From Adiantum capillus-veneris (taxonomy: Eukaryota; Streptophyta; Polypodiopsida; Polypodiales; Pteridaceae), in NCBI GenBank assembly GCA_014529385.2, contig CM043945.1:99297463-99361462 (forward strand): 64,000 nucleotides of DNA, in the 5' to 3' direction. Both the position numbers and the translations under genes were made by a program. The notes under the pieces are model-generated. The model saw nothing but the letters and a program-made list of their open reading frames with translations, did no database searches and was not told the origin of the DNA. Shown piece after piece: positions 1 through 11,273 of the stretch; position 1 is the first letter of the stretch; each line of letters begins with the position of its first letter.

Positions 1-20
1 AGGCAGCTGTTAGGAGTAGT

Positions 21-54
21 GTGTGTTTGTGTTTGTGTTTGTGTTTGTGTGTGT
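21..54. repeat. GTGTTT/GT low-complexity tract
   Basis: Short tandem GTGTTT units run into a GT tract. It has no coding content and lies upstream of the first recognised prolidase exon. Confidence 0.7.
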
Positions 55-1265
55 GCTCAAGTTTCTTTGAAAATTGGTGATCTCTTTACCTCGTGCCGTG
101 GCATCACCACTTACTGCATAGCTTAGTGACGGTGCTACATTTGGTGTTACTTTGAAAGAGCATAGAATGCCTCTCTAGAGAGAGAATCTGCAACTCTCTA
201 GATGGACGCACAGGCCAATTGCATTTTTGACATGAACAGAAAAAACCGAACCGAACCCCAACACAAAAAGATTACACTTTGAGCTCAAGATCTGTGATAT
301 GTAAGACTTAGAAACTTTATGAATCAAGTCTTCGCACAACCTCGTGTCATTGAAGCAAATGACTCCAAAGCTGATCTTTTGTCAACAATTTATGAATGGC
401 ATTTCAGTAAGGTTCTCCTTTTCTTTTATCCTTTTCGTTTAATGGACTTTTAAAACATTTCTTTTCAAGGATATAGATAAGTTAGAAGCCAAATTGACCG
501 TGAAGTAGATGTATGGCTTGATCGACAAGTGTGTCAGCCCTTCTCTTAGTTTAGAAATTCGACCTTTCTGATGTTTTGACGCGAGATATGTGCATAAGCT
601 CAGCACACAAAGTCCAATAGTGTGCAAGATAGAGGACACCAAGGTAGTGCCATGTAGGGGAGAGCACGGGGTGCAACGCTTTTCCATAATACACCGTTTC
701 CTCAGCCCTTTCCACTCATGCTGCTGTCCAGCCCCCTCTGTCTCCACACTGAAATGGAGCACAAATGCATGCTGCTGAGATGCCATTCCGTAAATGAACA
801 CTTCCAAGAGACCCGGTTGTGGGTCCCTTCCCCTCCTTTTTTTCTTGTTGCTTCAGCGGTTTGGTTGTCTTTCGATTTGTAAATTTCTTCCCTTTGTCCT
901 TAGTCCCCACGTCCCTAGAGACAAATTTGGTATCAGAGTTTATATTCAACCATCAATAGCTGCCCTCAAGAGATTGATTTGGCTTTCAAGAGGCATTTTT
1001 ATTTCTGCCGAAGCTTGTAAAAGTTAAGAGGATCTTCTCAGAATTAAATGTAAAACCTAGCCTTAGACTTGCAGCAATTTTACAGAAGTTGTGAGGTTGA
1101 AATCTCCTTTCTTATCCTTCTTTGGTGATGCCTTTTGCAACATGCCTTTGCTGTAACACAATTCTTTCTTTTAGTTGATTCCTGCTCTTGGGGTATTCCT
1201 TTATAGGAAGAATACTCTTCTGCATATTATCATTTAAAACAAAAAGATTTGATTTTTTTTTTCAG
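55..1265 (+). other. Unresolved intronic or upstream sequence with a possible retroelement primer-binding site
   Basis: I found no exon here that matches the N-terminal half of prolidase. The exon at 1266 must be preceded by an exon ending two bases into a codon, and no such exon is visible, so the upstream exons probably lie outside the window. At 928-939 the sequence TGGTATCAGAGT resembles the initiator-Met primer-binding site of plant LTR retrotransposons and follows an ACA. A decayed LTR could therefore end near 923, but no partner LTR was found. Confidence 0.35.
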
Positions 1266-2020
1266 CTCCACTTTGCACTATGGACATGTAGCGGCTCCAA
1301 ATGATAGAGTAAGTTCCTTCAATCACAATGATTGTTAGTGTCTTCTCAACAAAGTGAAATTCAAGACAAAAACGACCTTATAGTTTTCTGCATGCTAGCA
1401 AGCAAACTAGTCTTTAGAATATGGTACAAAGATTCTGGTAAGAAATGGCTAACTCCATGCATCAACCCTTGTAGGCAAGACAGACACCAATGGTTTCCAA
1501 ATGAGTGGTTATGCTTGATGTTTGTTGGAGTGAAAATATCCCGCAGTTCTTAACCAAATAAATGTGACGAGGCTTGCCAGGAGTGTTTATGATAGTTAAG
1601 TATCTTGCTTTTATGGTGGCAATATGGCAGACAATTGTAGATGGAGACATGGCTCTACTAGACATGGGAGCTGAGTACCATTTTTATGATTCAGACATCA
1701 CATGCTCTTTTCCGGTACTGATAACTTGATTTATGGTGAAGGTATCTCAGAGATTTTCTATTGTTCGTTTCTAGCCTACCGCAAAACATTTAATGAACAA
1801 GCATAACTTGAGGCTGTGAACGAAATTTCATTTGTTGCTCACTTTGAGCTTTGCTTACCTGATTATTTTTTAGTCATGAGCTTTATGATTATCAAGAAAC
1901 TAAGAAATAAATAGAAGTTCACCTTCAAAGGCTTTGAGGTGATATCTAAAACTTCTGAATGGTGACTTTTTCTTTCAGGTCAATGGCATATTCACCGAAA
2001 AACAGCGTGTGGTGTATGAG
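1266..2020 (+). CDS. PEPD: Prolidase exons a-c (1266-1308, 1631-1714, 1979-2020)
   Basis: Exon a starts after TTTTTTTTTCAG with one base completing a split codon, and ends at AGA|GTAAGT. Exon b (28 codons) starts after GGCAG and ends TTTCCG|GTACTG; it carries the first two metal-binding aspartates (DMGAEY and DSD). Exon c (14 codons, [14 protein letters not shown]) starts after CTTTCAG and ends GAG|GTCAGC. Introns of 322 and 264 bases separate them. The intron after exon c is 21.8 kb. Confidence 0.92.
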
Positions 2021-5000
2021 GTCAGCAATACTTTTGGCAATGCCATTGAGAATTTAGATCTGTGTACTTTTATGAATGCATGAACTAAATGCCTTTTCAT
2101 GTGAACGTGTCTACATCTTTGCTGCCCCCCCACACACAGAGAAGAAAAAGAAAAAAATGCCTTTTCATGTGAACGTGTCTACATCTTATGCTGCTCCATG
2201 TAGTATCTCTGTTAACTGAGAAGTAATCTCCTCTACAATATATACTAGCTCGGCTGCCCACATCCTATCATAGATCTTTTCCACATAGACTGAATCAGTC
2301 TCTGGCGTGAAAGTATATCTTGTGTGTGTCTTCTTCCTTTGTACTTGAGAGGCATTGTATTGGAAGGAGATTGATAAGGTCAAGAGAGCATGATCCACTG
2401 CAATCCCAACCGGTCTGGGTCCCACCTTAAAGTCCTCGATACTAGAAATAAAGCTTGGTGAAGTCATGACATAATCCACTGTACTGGCCCCATGCCTGTG
2501 CGGGAAGCATGTGAATCCCCCAGATAAAGGGAAATTCTCTAGACCATTAAGTATGGCCAAACCATGTATAGTTGCCATCTCCATGAGATGTCTCCCATAT
2601 TCAGTGTGTTCTTTATCCTGTGAGGTTCTAGTAAGCCCCCTCTGTGATAAATCCACTTCTCAGAGCATTTCCTCAGAAGTATCATAGAATATTTCTTGAG
2701 AGTTGGCCGTTCTGGCATTAAAGTCTCCTAAGAGAACGATGTCTCCATCTCTAGAGAACTCCCATATGTCATTATTCAATATGGAGAAAGGGGACTGTCC
2801 TTTAGGTAAGGAGTAGACTGATGTACTTGGGGGGAAGTAGCATATAGCGATATATAGAAGTATACTTGTCTCAGCTCTCATTCTCACCCACATATACCTT
2901 GCTTGCTCATCTTTCCTTATAATCTGTAGTAGTGGTTTCAGCTCCTCTTTAAATAAGACTGCTACTCCTCCTGAACCCCGGCTACCCCATAGAGATCTCT
3001 TGTCTGGTCGACCAGCTGTTTCCCATAAATAACCCTTCACATGTGGCATGAGCTGTCCCGGTATCTGGTGTGTCTCTAAGTAGAAAACTATGTCTCTGTC
3101 CCTAAAGCTGTCTTCGAAGGCACCTACATCTAGCCTATATGATCCATTACAATTCCACGCCGCTATCCTGAGTGTCGCCCCATAGGTCTCGCACCGTCAT
3201 GATGAGCGCTTTTCCAGAACCACTACTTTCCCTCCTCTATAAAAGGCGATTTTCCCCTTTTCTCTTGCTGCCTTGATATCTGGCATCAACTCTTGCATGT
3301 GTGCCACTTGTGCCAATGTAAGGTCATCTCCCAGGAAAATACCGGTTTTCTTAAGAGTTGGCCTTTTCTTTAGAAATTCTTTCCTTATTTCTATATTCGG
3401 GAAGCGGAGAATAAGTGCCCTATCCTTTACGTTTCCCTTCTCATCGACTCCTTTCTTGCCCACTCTCTATGCACTTGTGTGAGTAGGATCTGTGATGCCC
3501 ATGCATTGTAGCAGTTCCTTTACTTTTTCATCTACATTCTCTTTGTCTTTGACTCCTGTGACCCGCACATGCAGAGCTCGATTCTTCCTTTTCTGCTCTT
3601 CCTCAATGGTCATATTAATAATGGTGGAGGTAGGTGTGGTCTTGGGCATCTAGGCCTTCCCTTTCTTCATATCCTCAATCCATTTCTCTGCTTCATCAAC
3701 CTTTTCTTGTGTCTTAAAAAGACATTCCACCCATGAAGATGCCGTTTTCGGTTTCTGTTCATCTCCTTCCCGTAGAGCTTTCATCTGATCCTTCATGTCC
3801 TCGAGCTCCTTCAGCACTGAAGGTTGGTCGTCTCCCTTCTCATTAGTTGCAGATTTGCAAGCCGTCAGTTCTCCTTTTAGCTCCTCGATTATTGCATCTT
3901 TTTCCCCCATGTGCTTTTCCATATTTGTTCTCCGTGCTTCAAAACTTGCTACTGCCTCATCAAGTTTCTTTTGCATAACGCATTTTGCTACATTTACTTC
4001 GCCCTTGATTAGGTTTCGTAATTCCGTTTTCAGGATCTAAATTTCCTCATTCTGTATCCCTCGGATCTCTCTCCTTAGTTCTCTCATCATGTCTCCATAC
4101 ATGGAGTTCCTGTAGCTCTCAGCACTCGCGTGCATTTCCTTCCTGATGTCATCCCTCATATAGTTTAGCTCTGATTTGAGCATCACTTGGACCTTCTCCA
4201 TCATTAGCTCATCATGTATCCTGGAGGTTTTCCCAACTCGTAAGGATCCTGGTGATAGTACAGTATCTCTGTTTCTCCGTTTAAATGTAGCTGTTGTTTT
4301 TTTTTGGGGTGGTGTAGCTATCTACACCCGGCCCTTCCCCTTCTGTAGGCGGATCCATCGAACCCGAGCCACAAATGTAGCGACCTTTGTTACCTGTGTT
4401 AATGTTGTTGCCGCCTACGCGTATGCTGATGCCGCTCGTGCTCTCTTGCCGACGTCTACGCGTATGATGTCTCCGTCGGCATTGTTGTCGCGTGCGTTAC
4501 TGACCACCAGCTGCTGCTGTCCAGCTTTTATGCAGGGGGCAGCCTCGCGAAGGGGTGCAACAGCAAGGAGAAGGGGGGTTGCTGCGTGCAGGGGTGGGGC
4601 TGCAGTGGGCAGCGCGCAGGGGCGGAGGTGACGCGAGTTTTGAGAGAGAGAGAGATAAAATGAAATGAAATGTTATATTAACGTCTTCAAAAGGCCAAAG
4701 TGACCTATGAGACCAGAAAGTTATAATGTGGTGGATCTAATACAAAGTCAAAGTAACATAACAAGATGACAGAATGACAAAATGACAAAATAAAATACTA
4801 TGGAATCTTCAACTGCTAGGTGTGAACTAAGCAGCTAAACAGCTAGCTGGGATAGCTAGATCACAGGAGATCCAGCATCGATCGTTGGTTCGGATCTCAT
4901 CAATCTCCTCCATGGTGAGTACTCTGACCGGGCGTCGTGCATGTCGAGCCAGAGTGATCTGAAACCTCTGATGCAACCTCCGTCGATGTTGTGTAGTCCT

Positions 5001-8000
5001 CCGCAGTCGTGGGTGTTTGGATCTCCCAGCTCGTCGCTCGGTCGATCAATTTTCCTCTGGTGTAAGGCGACGAGCTCTGCTATGGTAGTAACTCCTCCAG
5101 GTGTCCAGTGGCAGCTCTAAAGAAGTCTGTGATCTGTCTCTGAGACTGGCTAGTCTCTCTTCTCATGAGGCTCTCTCTGTGTCTGCGTAGCTCGAGCAAA
5201 AACAAACCCAGGCATCTCTGATCCTCGTACCGCATGACTCTAGAGAATGGTCCAAAGCCCTCTCTGAACAAGCAATGGAAGCAGCCTCGTATCTCGTAGT
5301 AGACGGGGCAGTTGAAACTGGCCTGCTCAATCCAAAAAGGGCGGTAATCTTTACTTCAAACCTTGATTTCGCTTTCACCCATTATTAGTCGTCTATTCTA
5401 CCTGTACTTTCAAGACACAACAGGGGAAAGGGATACAGGCTGCTAGAATGCACCTGTATGAGAAGACCGACACGAGATTGGCCCCTAACTTAGGCGCCCC
5501 TTTCGGTATTTCTTTTTTGTTTAAAAGAGGGAATAAACGTTGTGGTTCCCTACAAGCTGTCCCGCACAAGCTTGGCTGAATTTCAACTGTTCCGGCCCGA
5601 TTTCGGCAGCATAACTGTACTAGGACCCTTCACAGTCAGTATTCCCACGCATTGAATGACTTTCCCGACGCATACGGGCACTTTGCAACACCTGGCGAGG
5701 TCACTAGCGTGTGACTACTATCTATTCTTTTTGTTGATTTCTTTCTTATTATCTATTTACTTTCACTTTTTGGAAACTCCCCTCGGGAAATCTAACTGCC
5801 CCGCATTGCATAGCTAGTGTGGAACTGTCCAGAGAGAGTCCAGGCCTGAGGGCAAGAGAGAGCACTAAGGTTGGACAAAGACTATGGTTAGCCAAAGTGG
5901 GGTCATTGACTAGCCAAAGTGGAATCCTTTGCTACAGAGCCTACATTTCAGTTCTGGGTGTGGCTGCAATGTACAAAGGGGGTCAGATGACCTAGAAAGA
6001 TACAATGGCAGCATCTCCTAAAATTTAGGGAACTGCTATTTTGGGACCTGAAAATGTGTTTGCGTCATTACCTCCGGAATGACAAGGGGAACATTTTCTT
6101 ACTCTGCCGGGAAGTCAATTGGGCAACCGGTTGGGAGATTTTTAGGCGGCAACCCCGAAACGGGAAATAGGCTGTAAATGTGCCAAGTGGCACATTCTGG
6201 TGCACTTTCCTCATGCAGAAGAAGGTGGCGCTGAATTTAGGAGGAAGAAGGCTCATTTTCAGATTTTGTCACAGGTTAAGAGCTATGGAGTGCTTACTTT
6301 CCCTCCTATGTACAGTGCGGTGCCAGGAGTGATGCCCTACACGCTACGCACTGCCCTCTCTCTCCTCTATGGCAGTATGTTATGCCCCTCTAGTGGGCTT
6401 TTCATTTGACCAATGTACAGTTGTGTGGGTTCATGCGCGATTGCCGAGGCAAGAGCCTCTTGCACAGGTACTAGATTAGCTGGCGGCTAATCCCGCGCAG
6501 GTAGTACATGTGAATTCGGAGAGGTTTCACGCTAGAAATCTCGTCCGATTCAAAGGGCAAGTAGCCCTACAGGTGCGGGAGCTCGAGGACTTGCTACGGA
6601 TGCGACCAGCACGCGAAACGGAGCCCGAAACAGTAAATTACAGCTTGCTGTGTATTTTTGCAGGTTTAGGGTTTTGGCCCTAAACGGACCCTAATACCCC
6701 CAGGAGGTTTGGGGATGCGAGGGGACCGTTGTACAGGTGATCTGGCGCATTTTCGGGGCTGAAAACAGAGAATTCAGCGTGCTGCAGATTCTCGCCAGGT
6801 GTTGCAAAGTGCCCGTATGCGTCGGGAAAGTCATTCAATGCGTGGGAATACTGACTGTGAAGGGTCCTAGTACAGTTATGTTGCCGAAATCGAGCCGGAA
6901 CAATTGAAATTTAGCCAAGTTTGTGCGGGGCAGCTTGTAGGGAACCACAACGTTTATTCCCTCTTTTTTAACAATAAAGAAATACCGAAAGGGGCGCCTA
7001 AGTTAGGGGCCAATCTGGTGTCGGTCTACTCATACAGGTGCAATCTAGCAACCTGTATCCCTATCCCCTTTGTTGTGTCTTGAAAGTACAGGTAGAATAG
7101 ACGACTAATAATGGGTGAAAGCTAAATCAAGGTTTGAAGTAAAGTCTACCGCCCTTTTTGGATTGAACAGGCTGGTTTCATGGTCGCGTGGCAATGGAAC
7201 CATGAAACCGGCCTGTTCAATCCAAAAAGGACGGTAGACTTTACTTCAAACCTTGATTTCGCTTTCACCCATTATTAGATGTCTATTCTACCTGTACTTT
7301 CAAGACACAACAGGGGAAAGGGATACAGGTTGCCAGAATGCACCTGTATGAGAAGACCGACACTAGATTGGCCCCTAACTTAGGCGCCCCTTTCGGTATT
7401 TCTTTTTTGTTTAAAAGAGGGAATAAACGCTGTTGTTCCCTACAAGCTGCCAGTCACAAGCTTGGCTGAATTTCAATTGTTCCGGCCCGATTTCGGCAGC
7501 ATAACTGTACTAGGACCCTTCACAGTCAGTATTCCCACGCATTGAATGACTTTTCCGACGCATACGGGCACTTTGCAACACCTGGCGAGAATCTGCAGCA
7601 CGCTGAATTCTCTATTTTAAGCCCCGAAAATGCGCCAGATCACCTGTACAACGGTCCCCTCGCGTCCCCAAACCTCCTGGGGGTATCAGGGTCCGTTTAG
7701 GGCCAAAACCTTAAACTTGCAAAAATACACAGCAGGCTGTAATTTACTGTTTCGGGCTCCGTTTCGCGTGCTGGTCGCATCCGTAGCAAGTCCTCGAGCT
7801 CCCGCACCTCTAGGGCTACTTGCCCTTTGAATCAGAAGAGGTTTCTAGCGTGAAACCTCTCCGAATTCACCTGTACTACCTGCGGGGGATTAGCCGCCAG
7901 CTAATCTAGTACCTGTGCAAGAGGCTCTTGCCTCAGCAATCGCGCATGAACCCACACAACTGTACATTGGTCAAATGAAAAGCCCACTAGAGGGGCATAA

Positions 8001-8791
8001 CATACTGCCATAGAGGAGAGAGAGGGCAGTGCGTAGCGTGCAGGGCATCACTCCTTGCACCGCACTCTACATAGGAGGGAAAGCAAGCACTCCATAGCTC
8101 TTAACCTGTGACAAAATCTGAAAATGAGCCTGTCCCAGCTTCAAATTCAGCGCCACCTTCTTCTGCATGAGGAAAGTGCACCAGAATGTGCCACTTGGCA
8201 CATTTACAGCCTATTTTCCGTTTCGGGGTTGCCGCCTAAAAATCTCCCAACCGGTTGCCCAGTTGACTTCACGGCAGAGTAAGAAAATGTTCCCCTTGTC
8301 ATTCCGGAGGTAATGACGCAAACACATTTTCAGGTCCCAAAATAGCAGTTCCCTAAATTATAGGAGATGCTGCCATTGTATCTTTCTAGGTCATCTGACC
8401 CCCTTTGTACACTGCAGCCACACCCAGAACTGAAATGTAGCCTCTGTAGCAAAGGATTCCACTTTGGCTAGTCAATGACCCCACTTTGGCTAACCATAGT
8501 CCTTGTCCAATCTTAGTGCTCTCTTGCCCTCAGACCTGGACTCCCTCTGGACAGTTCCACACTAGCTATGCAATGTAGGGTAGTTAGATTTCCGAAGGGG
8601 TGTTTCCAAAAAGTGAAAGTAAATAAATAATAAGAAAGAAATCAACAAAAAGGATAAATAGTAGTCACACGTTGGTGACAGCAGTGGCATGTGTAGTACA
8701 ACTCTGTGTCAAGCTCGATGTCACACAGGGGGCATGTCCTAGCTTGTGCTGGTACTCTGCTGTATCTCCCAGTCTCGATCCGCAGCTGGTG

Positions 8792-8864
<73 letters not shown>

Positions 8865-11202
8865 AATGAAATGATATATCAACATCTTCAAAAGGCCAAA
8901 ATGACCTATGAGACCAAGCTGATACCATGTCCGGAATCAAAAAGAATTGAAACAAAAAATACAACTACACAAGCTGGGACTGTATAGATGTGCCAGCTAA
9001 TACAAAGGTGCCCAGTACAATGTGTAGTACAATGAGAGAAGGGGGGGGAAGATATGGTAGAGACCCATCCTCATCTACACTCTGGACGTCGACTTTGGAC
9101 GTCGAGAAAGGATGGCTTGAATCATTTGTTGTCGTCTCTGTCGATACTGTGTAGCTCCTCTCCTCAATCGCGGTCATCTAGATCTCCCTAGCTCCAATGC
9201 TTGGTCTATGAGAGTGCAAGTAGTGGTAGTATGAGTGCGGGCAGAGGTCTGCAATGGTGGTTGCTCCTCTGGGTGTCCAATATCTAGTGTAAAGAAATCT
9301 GTAATCTATCTCTGGGACTGTCTCTCTCCAGCTCTCCTTAATAAAGTGTGCCTGTGTAACTGAAGTAGATACAATCCAAGACATCCTAATAACCTCATGA
9401 CCCTAGACAGAGGCCCAAAACCCTCTCTGAATAGACAATGAAAACGGCCTCGTATCTCATAGTACACTATGCAATGATATATGTAATGTAACTCTGTCTC
9501 TGGCGCTAGATGACATAAGCGGAATATCTTGCTATGTGCTGGTATCCATCTGAATCTGCCAGTCTCAATTTCGAGCTGATGTGAGGATGTGCGCATCTAG
9601 CAAATGGCACGACGCAAACCATGAGAAAGATGTTTGTCCATATAGCTAGGTCGAATCACGAACCCATCCCTTGTGAGGTGGAGAAGATGCTCCTATAGAA
9701 AGCAATCTCCGTGCCCAACTCCTGTACCGGCTCTATCCATGTTCTCCTCGTGTCCAGTTGGATGAGATCGTGACGAATGAGTCTAGTAATTTCCACCCGT
9801 GTCAGAGACATCAAGGGTGCCTGTAGAGAGTACTGAAAAAGAGGCAGCCATGTGTCTGAAACCATGATGTCATCTATGCATATCAGCATGATGTATCCCC
9901 CCTGTAGAATTAACTGTCTGGAGGACTCTAGGGCCAACCTGGCATATCTATCTCTAGTAAGTATCCTGTGTACAAAGGAGACTGATCTGGTAAGCGCCTC
10001 AATCTCCATAGGGGGGGCAGCTAACTCTGCTCGAATGATATCATGCAATACGGAGGCCTTGGCTCTAATCAGCCGAAAGATCTAGATACCAAGGGCCTCT
10101 CCATACGTCTCCAACCATCCTAGCCTACAGAAGGTCCCCAAACGTGCACCCCGTATAGCATAGTAGAGGCAACCAAAGTATCAAAGAGCCATAACTTTGT
10201 CCTAGGTGCTTGGAATTGAACCTTCGAACACATCCTCTCCAATCCTCCCAAAGCCGCATAAGCTCTAGTCAATCTAGTCTCTGTTGCTCTTCCTAAAGAA
10301 AAATCTCGGCCCAGTAAAGACTACCCCCAGGTAAGTGTATGCATTTGTATACTCCACAGCCTCCTGACAATCTGTGAAAGTACTTGCTGATCTCCCGATC
10401 CATTGTGGTGTGGTGTTAAACACCATAACCTTGGTTTTACCATGGTTTACACACAATCCACTATCCTTTGCAAAACTATGTAGTGCATCCAAATGTCGTT
10501 GCATACCCTCTGGTGAGTCAGATATCAAGACAATATCATCAGCATATAACAACAATGGGATCCATGTCCCTGCCCGGCTGGGCACCTCTGTCATCCTCTC
10601 TGTCAATGCAATCAGACACCTGATCGACGTACATACCAAATAGAGTAGGAGACAAGGGGCAGCCCTGTTTCACCCCAATAGTAGAGTCAACTAAATCAGA
10701 TACCCCTTCCGGAGTGCGTACATGTCCCATCACTGATCTGTACAAAGCCGTAACCCCCCAAATCAACTTTATGGGCACCCCCATCTTCTGTAGTCTGCGC
10801 CTCAATTGAGCTCTCGGTACCATGTCAAATGCTTTGCGGAAATCCACAAAGATAGAGACTCTAATACAGTGTGTGGGCAACGTTATATTTAAAATAAATG
10901 AGGGTACTTGGAGTGGGTAGGTATGGTATGTAAGTCTAACCTACATCCTCATCACATCATAAAACATATGGGGAGGGGTATATGTCGAAGGTGCAGCGAG
11001 AAAGGGTGAATCGGGGTAACAAACCTCCTCTCCAGATTGGGCAGCCAATAAATCTTGGATCTATCGCGATGGATCTTCTCGTACTCAAGCTCCTAGCGGG
11101 AACGGCCCACTGTATGGGCACGGGAACAATCTACAAGCAATGACGCACCGAAAAGGGTGTGCACACGCCCGGAGTAGGGTGCGCTAGCAAGGCAAAAATG
11201 CC

Positions 11203-11273
<71 letters not shown>

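Larger units (their letters stand above)
5313..8680 (-). mobile_element. LTR element rearranged into a 3-kb palindrome (LTR-X complex)
   Basis: The element begins TGAAACTGG and ends GGTGACA (TG...CA) and is flanked by 5-bp duplications GCAGT (5308-5312 and 8681-8685), inserted in LN-2. In minus orientation, 7203-8680 is a full-length LTR (about 1.48 kb), 7181-7202 is a 22-bp spacer TGGT...ACCA, 5699-7180 is a second full LTR in opposite orientation, and 5313-5699 is the last 385 bases of a third LTR. No gag or pol is present. The arms differ by scattered substitutions, so the palindrome is not recent. The arrangement resembles the product of autointegration of an LTR retrotransposon. Confidence 0.85.

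Noticed and set aside
319-412. Possible upstream prolidase exon (MNQVFAQPRVIEAND)
   Set aside because: It does not match the conserved prolidase sequence expected before exon a and does not end in the required codon phase.
439-807. 122-codon minus-strand open frame upstream of the prolidase exons
   Set aside because: No recognisable motif, no supporting splice context, and length is unremarkable for this composition.
4176-4631. 151-codon plus-strand frame
   Set aside because: It is antisense to the LINE LN-1 5' region and ends in low-complexity Arg/Gly/Ala sequence; a shadow frame.
8665-8964. Open frames with SLSLSL or RERERE runs (also near 11093-11347, 24661-25387, 49081-49317, 60087-60338)
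   Set aside because: They are translations of AG/CT microsatellites and carry no other domain.
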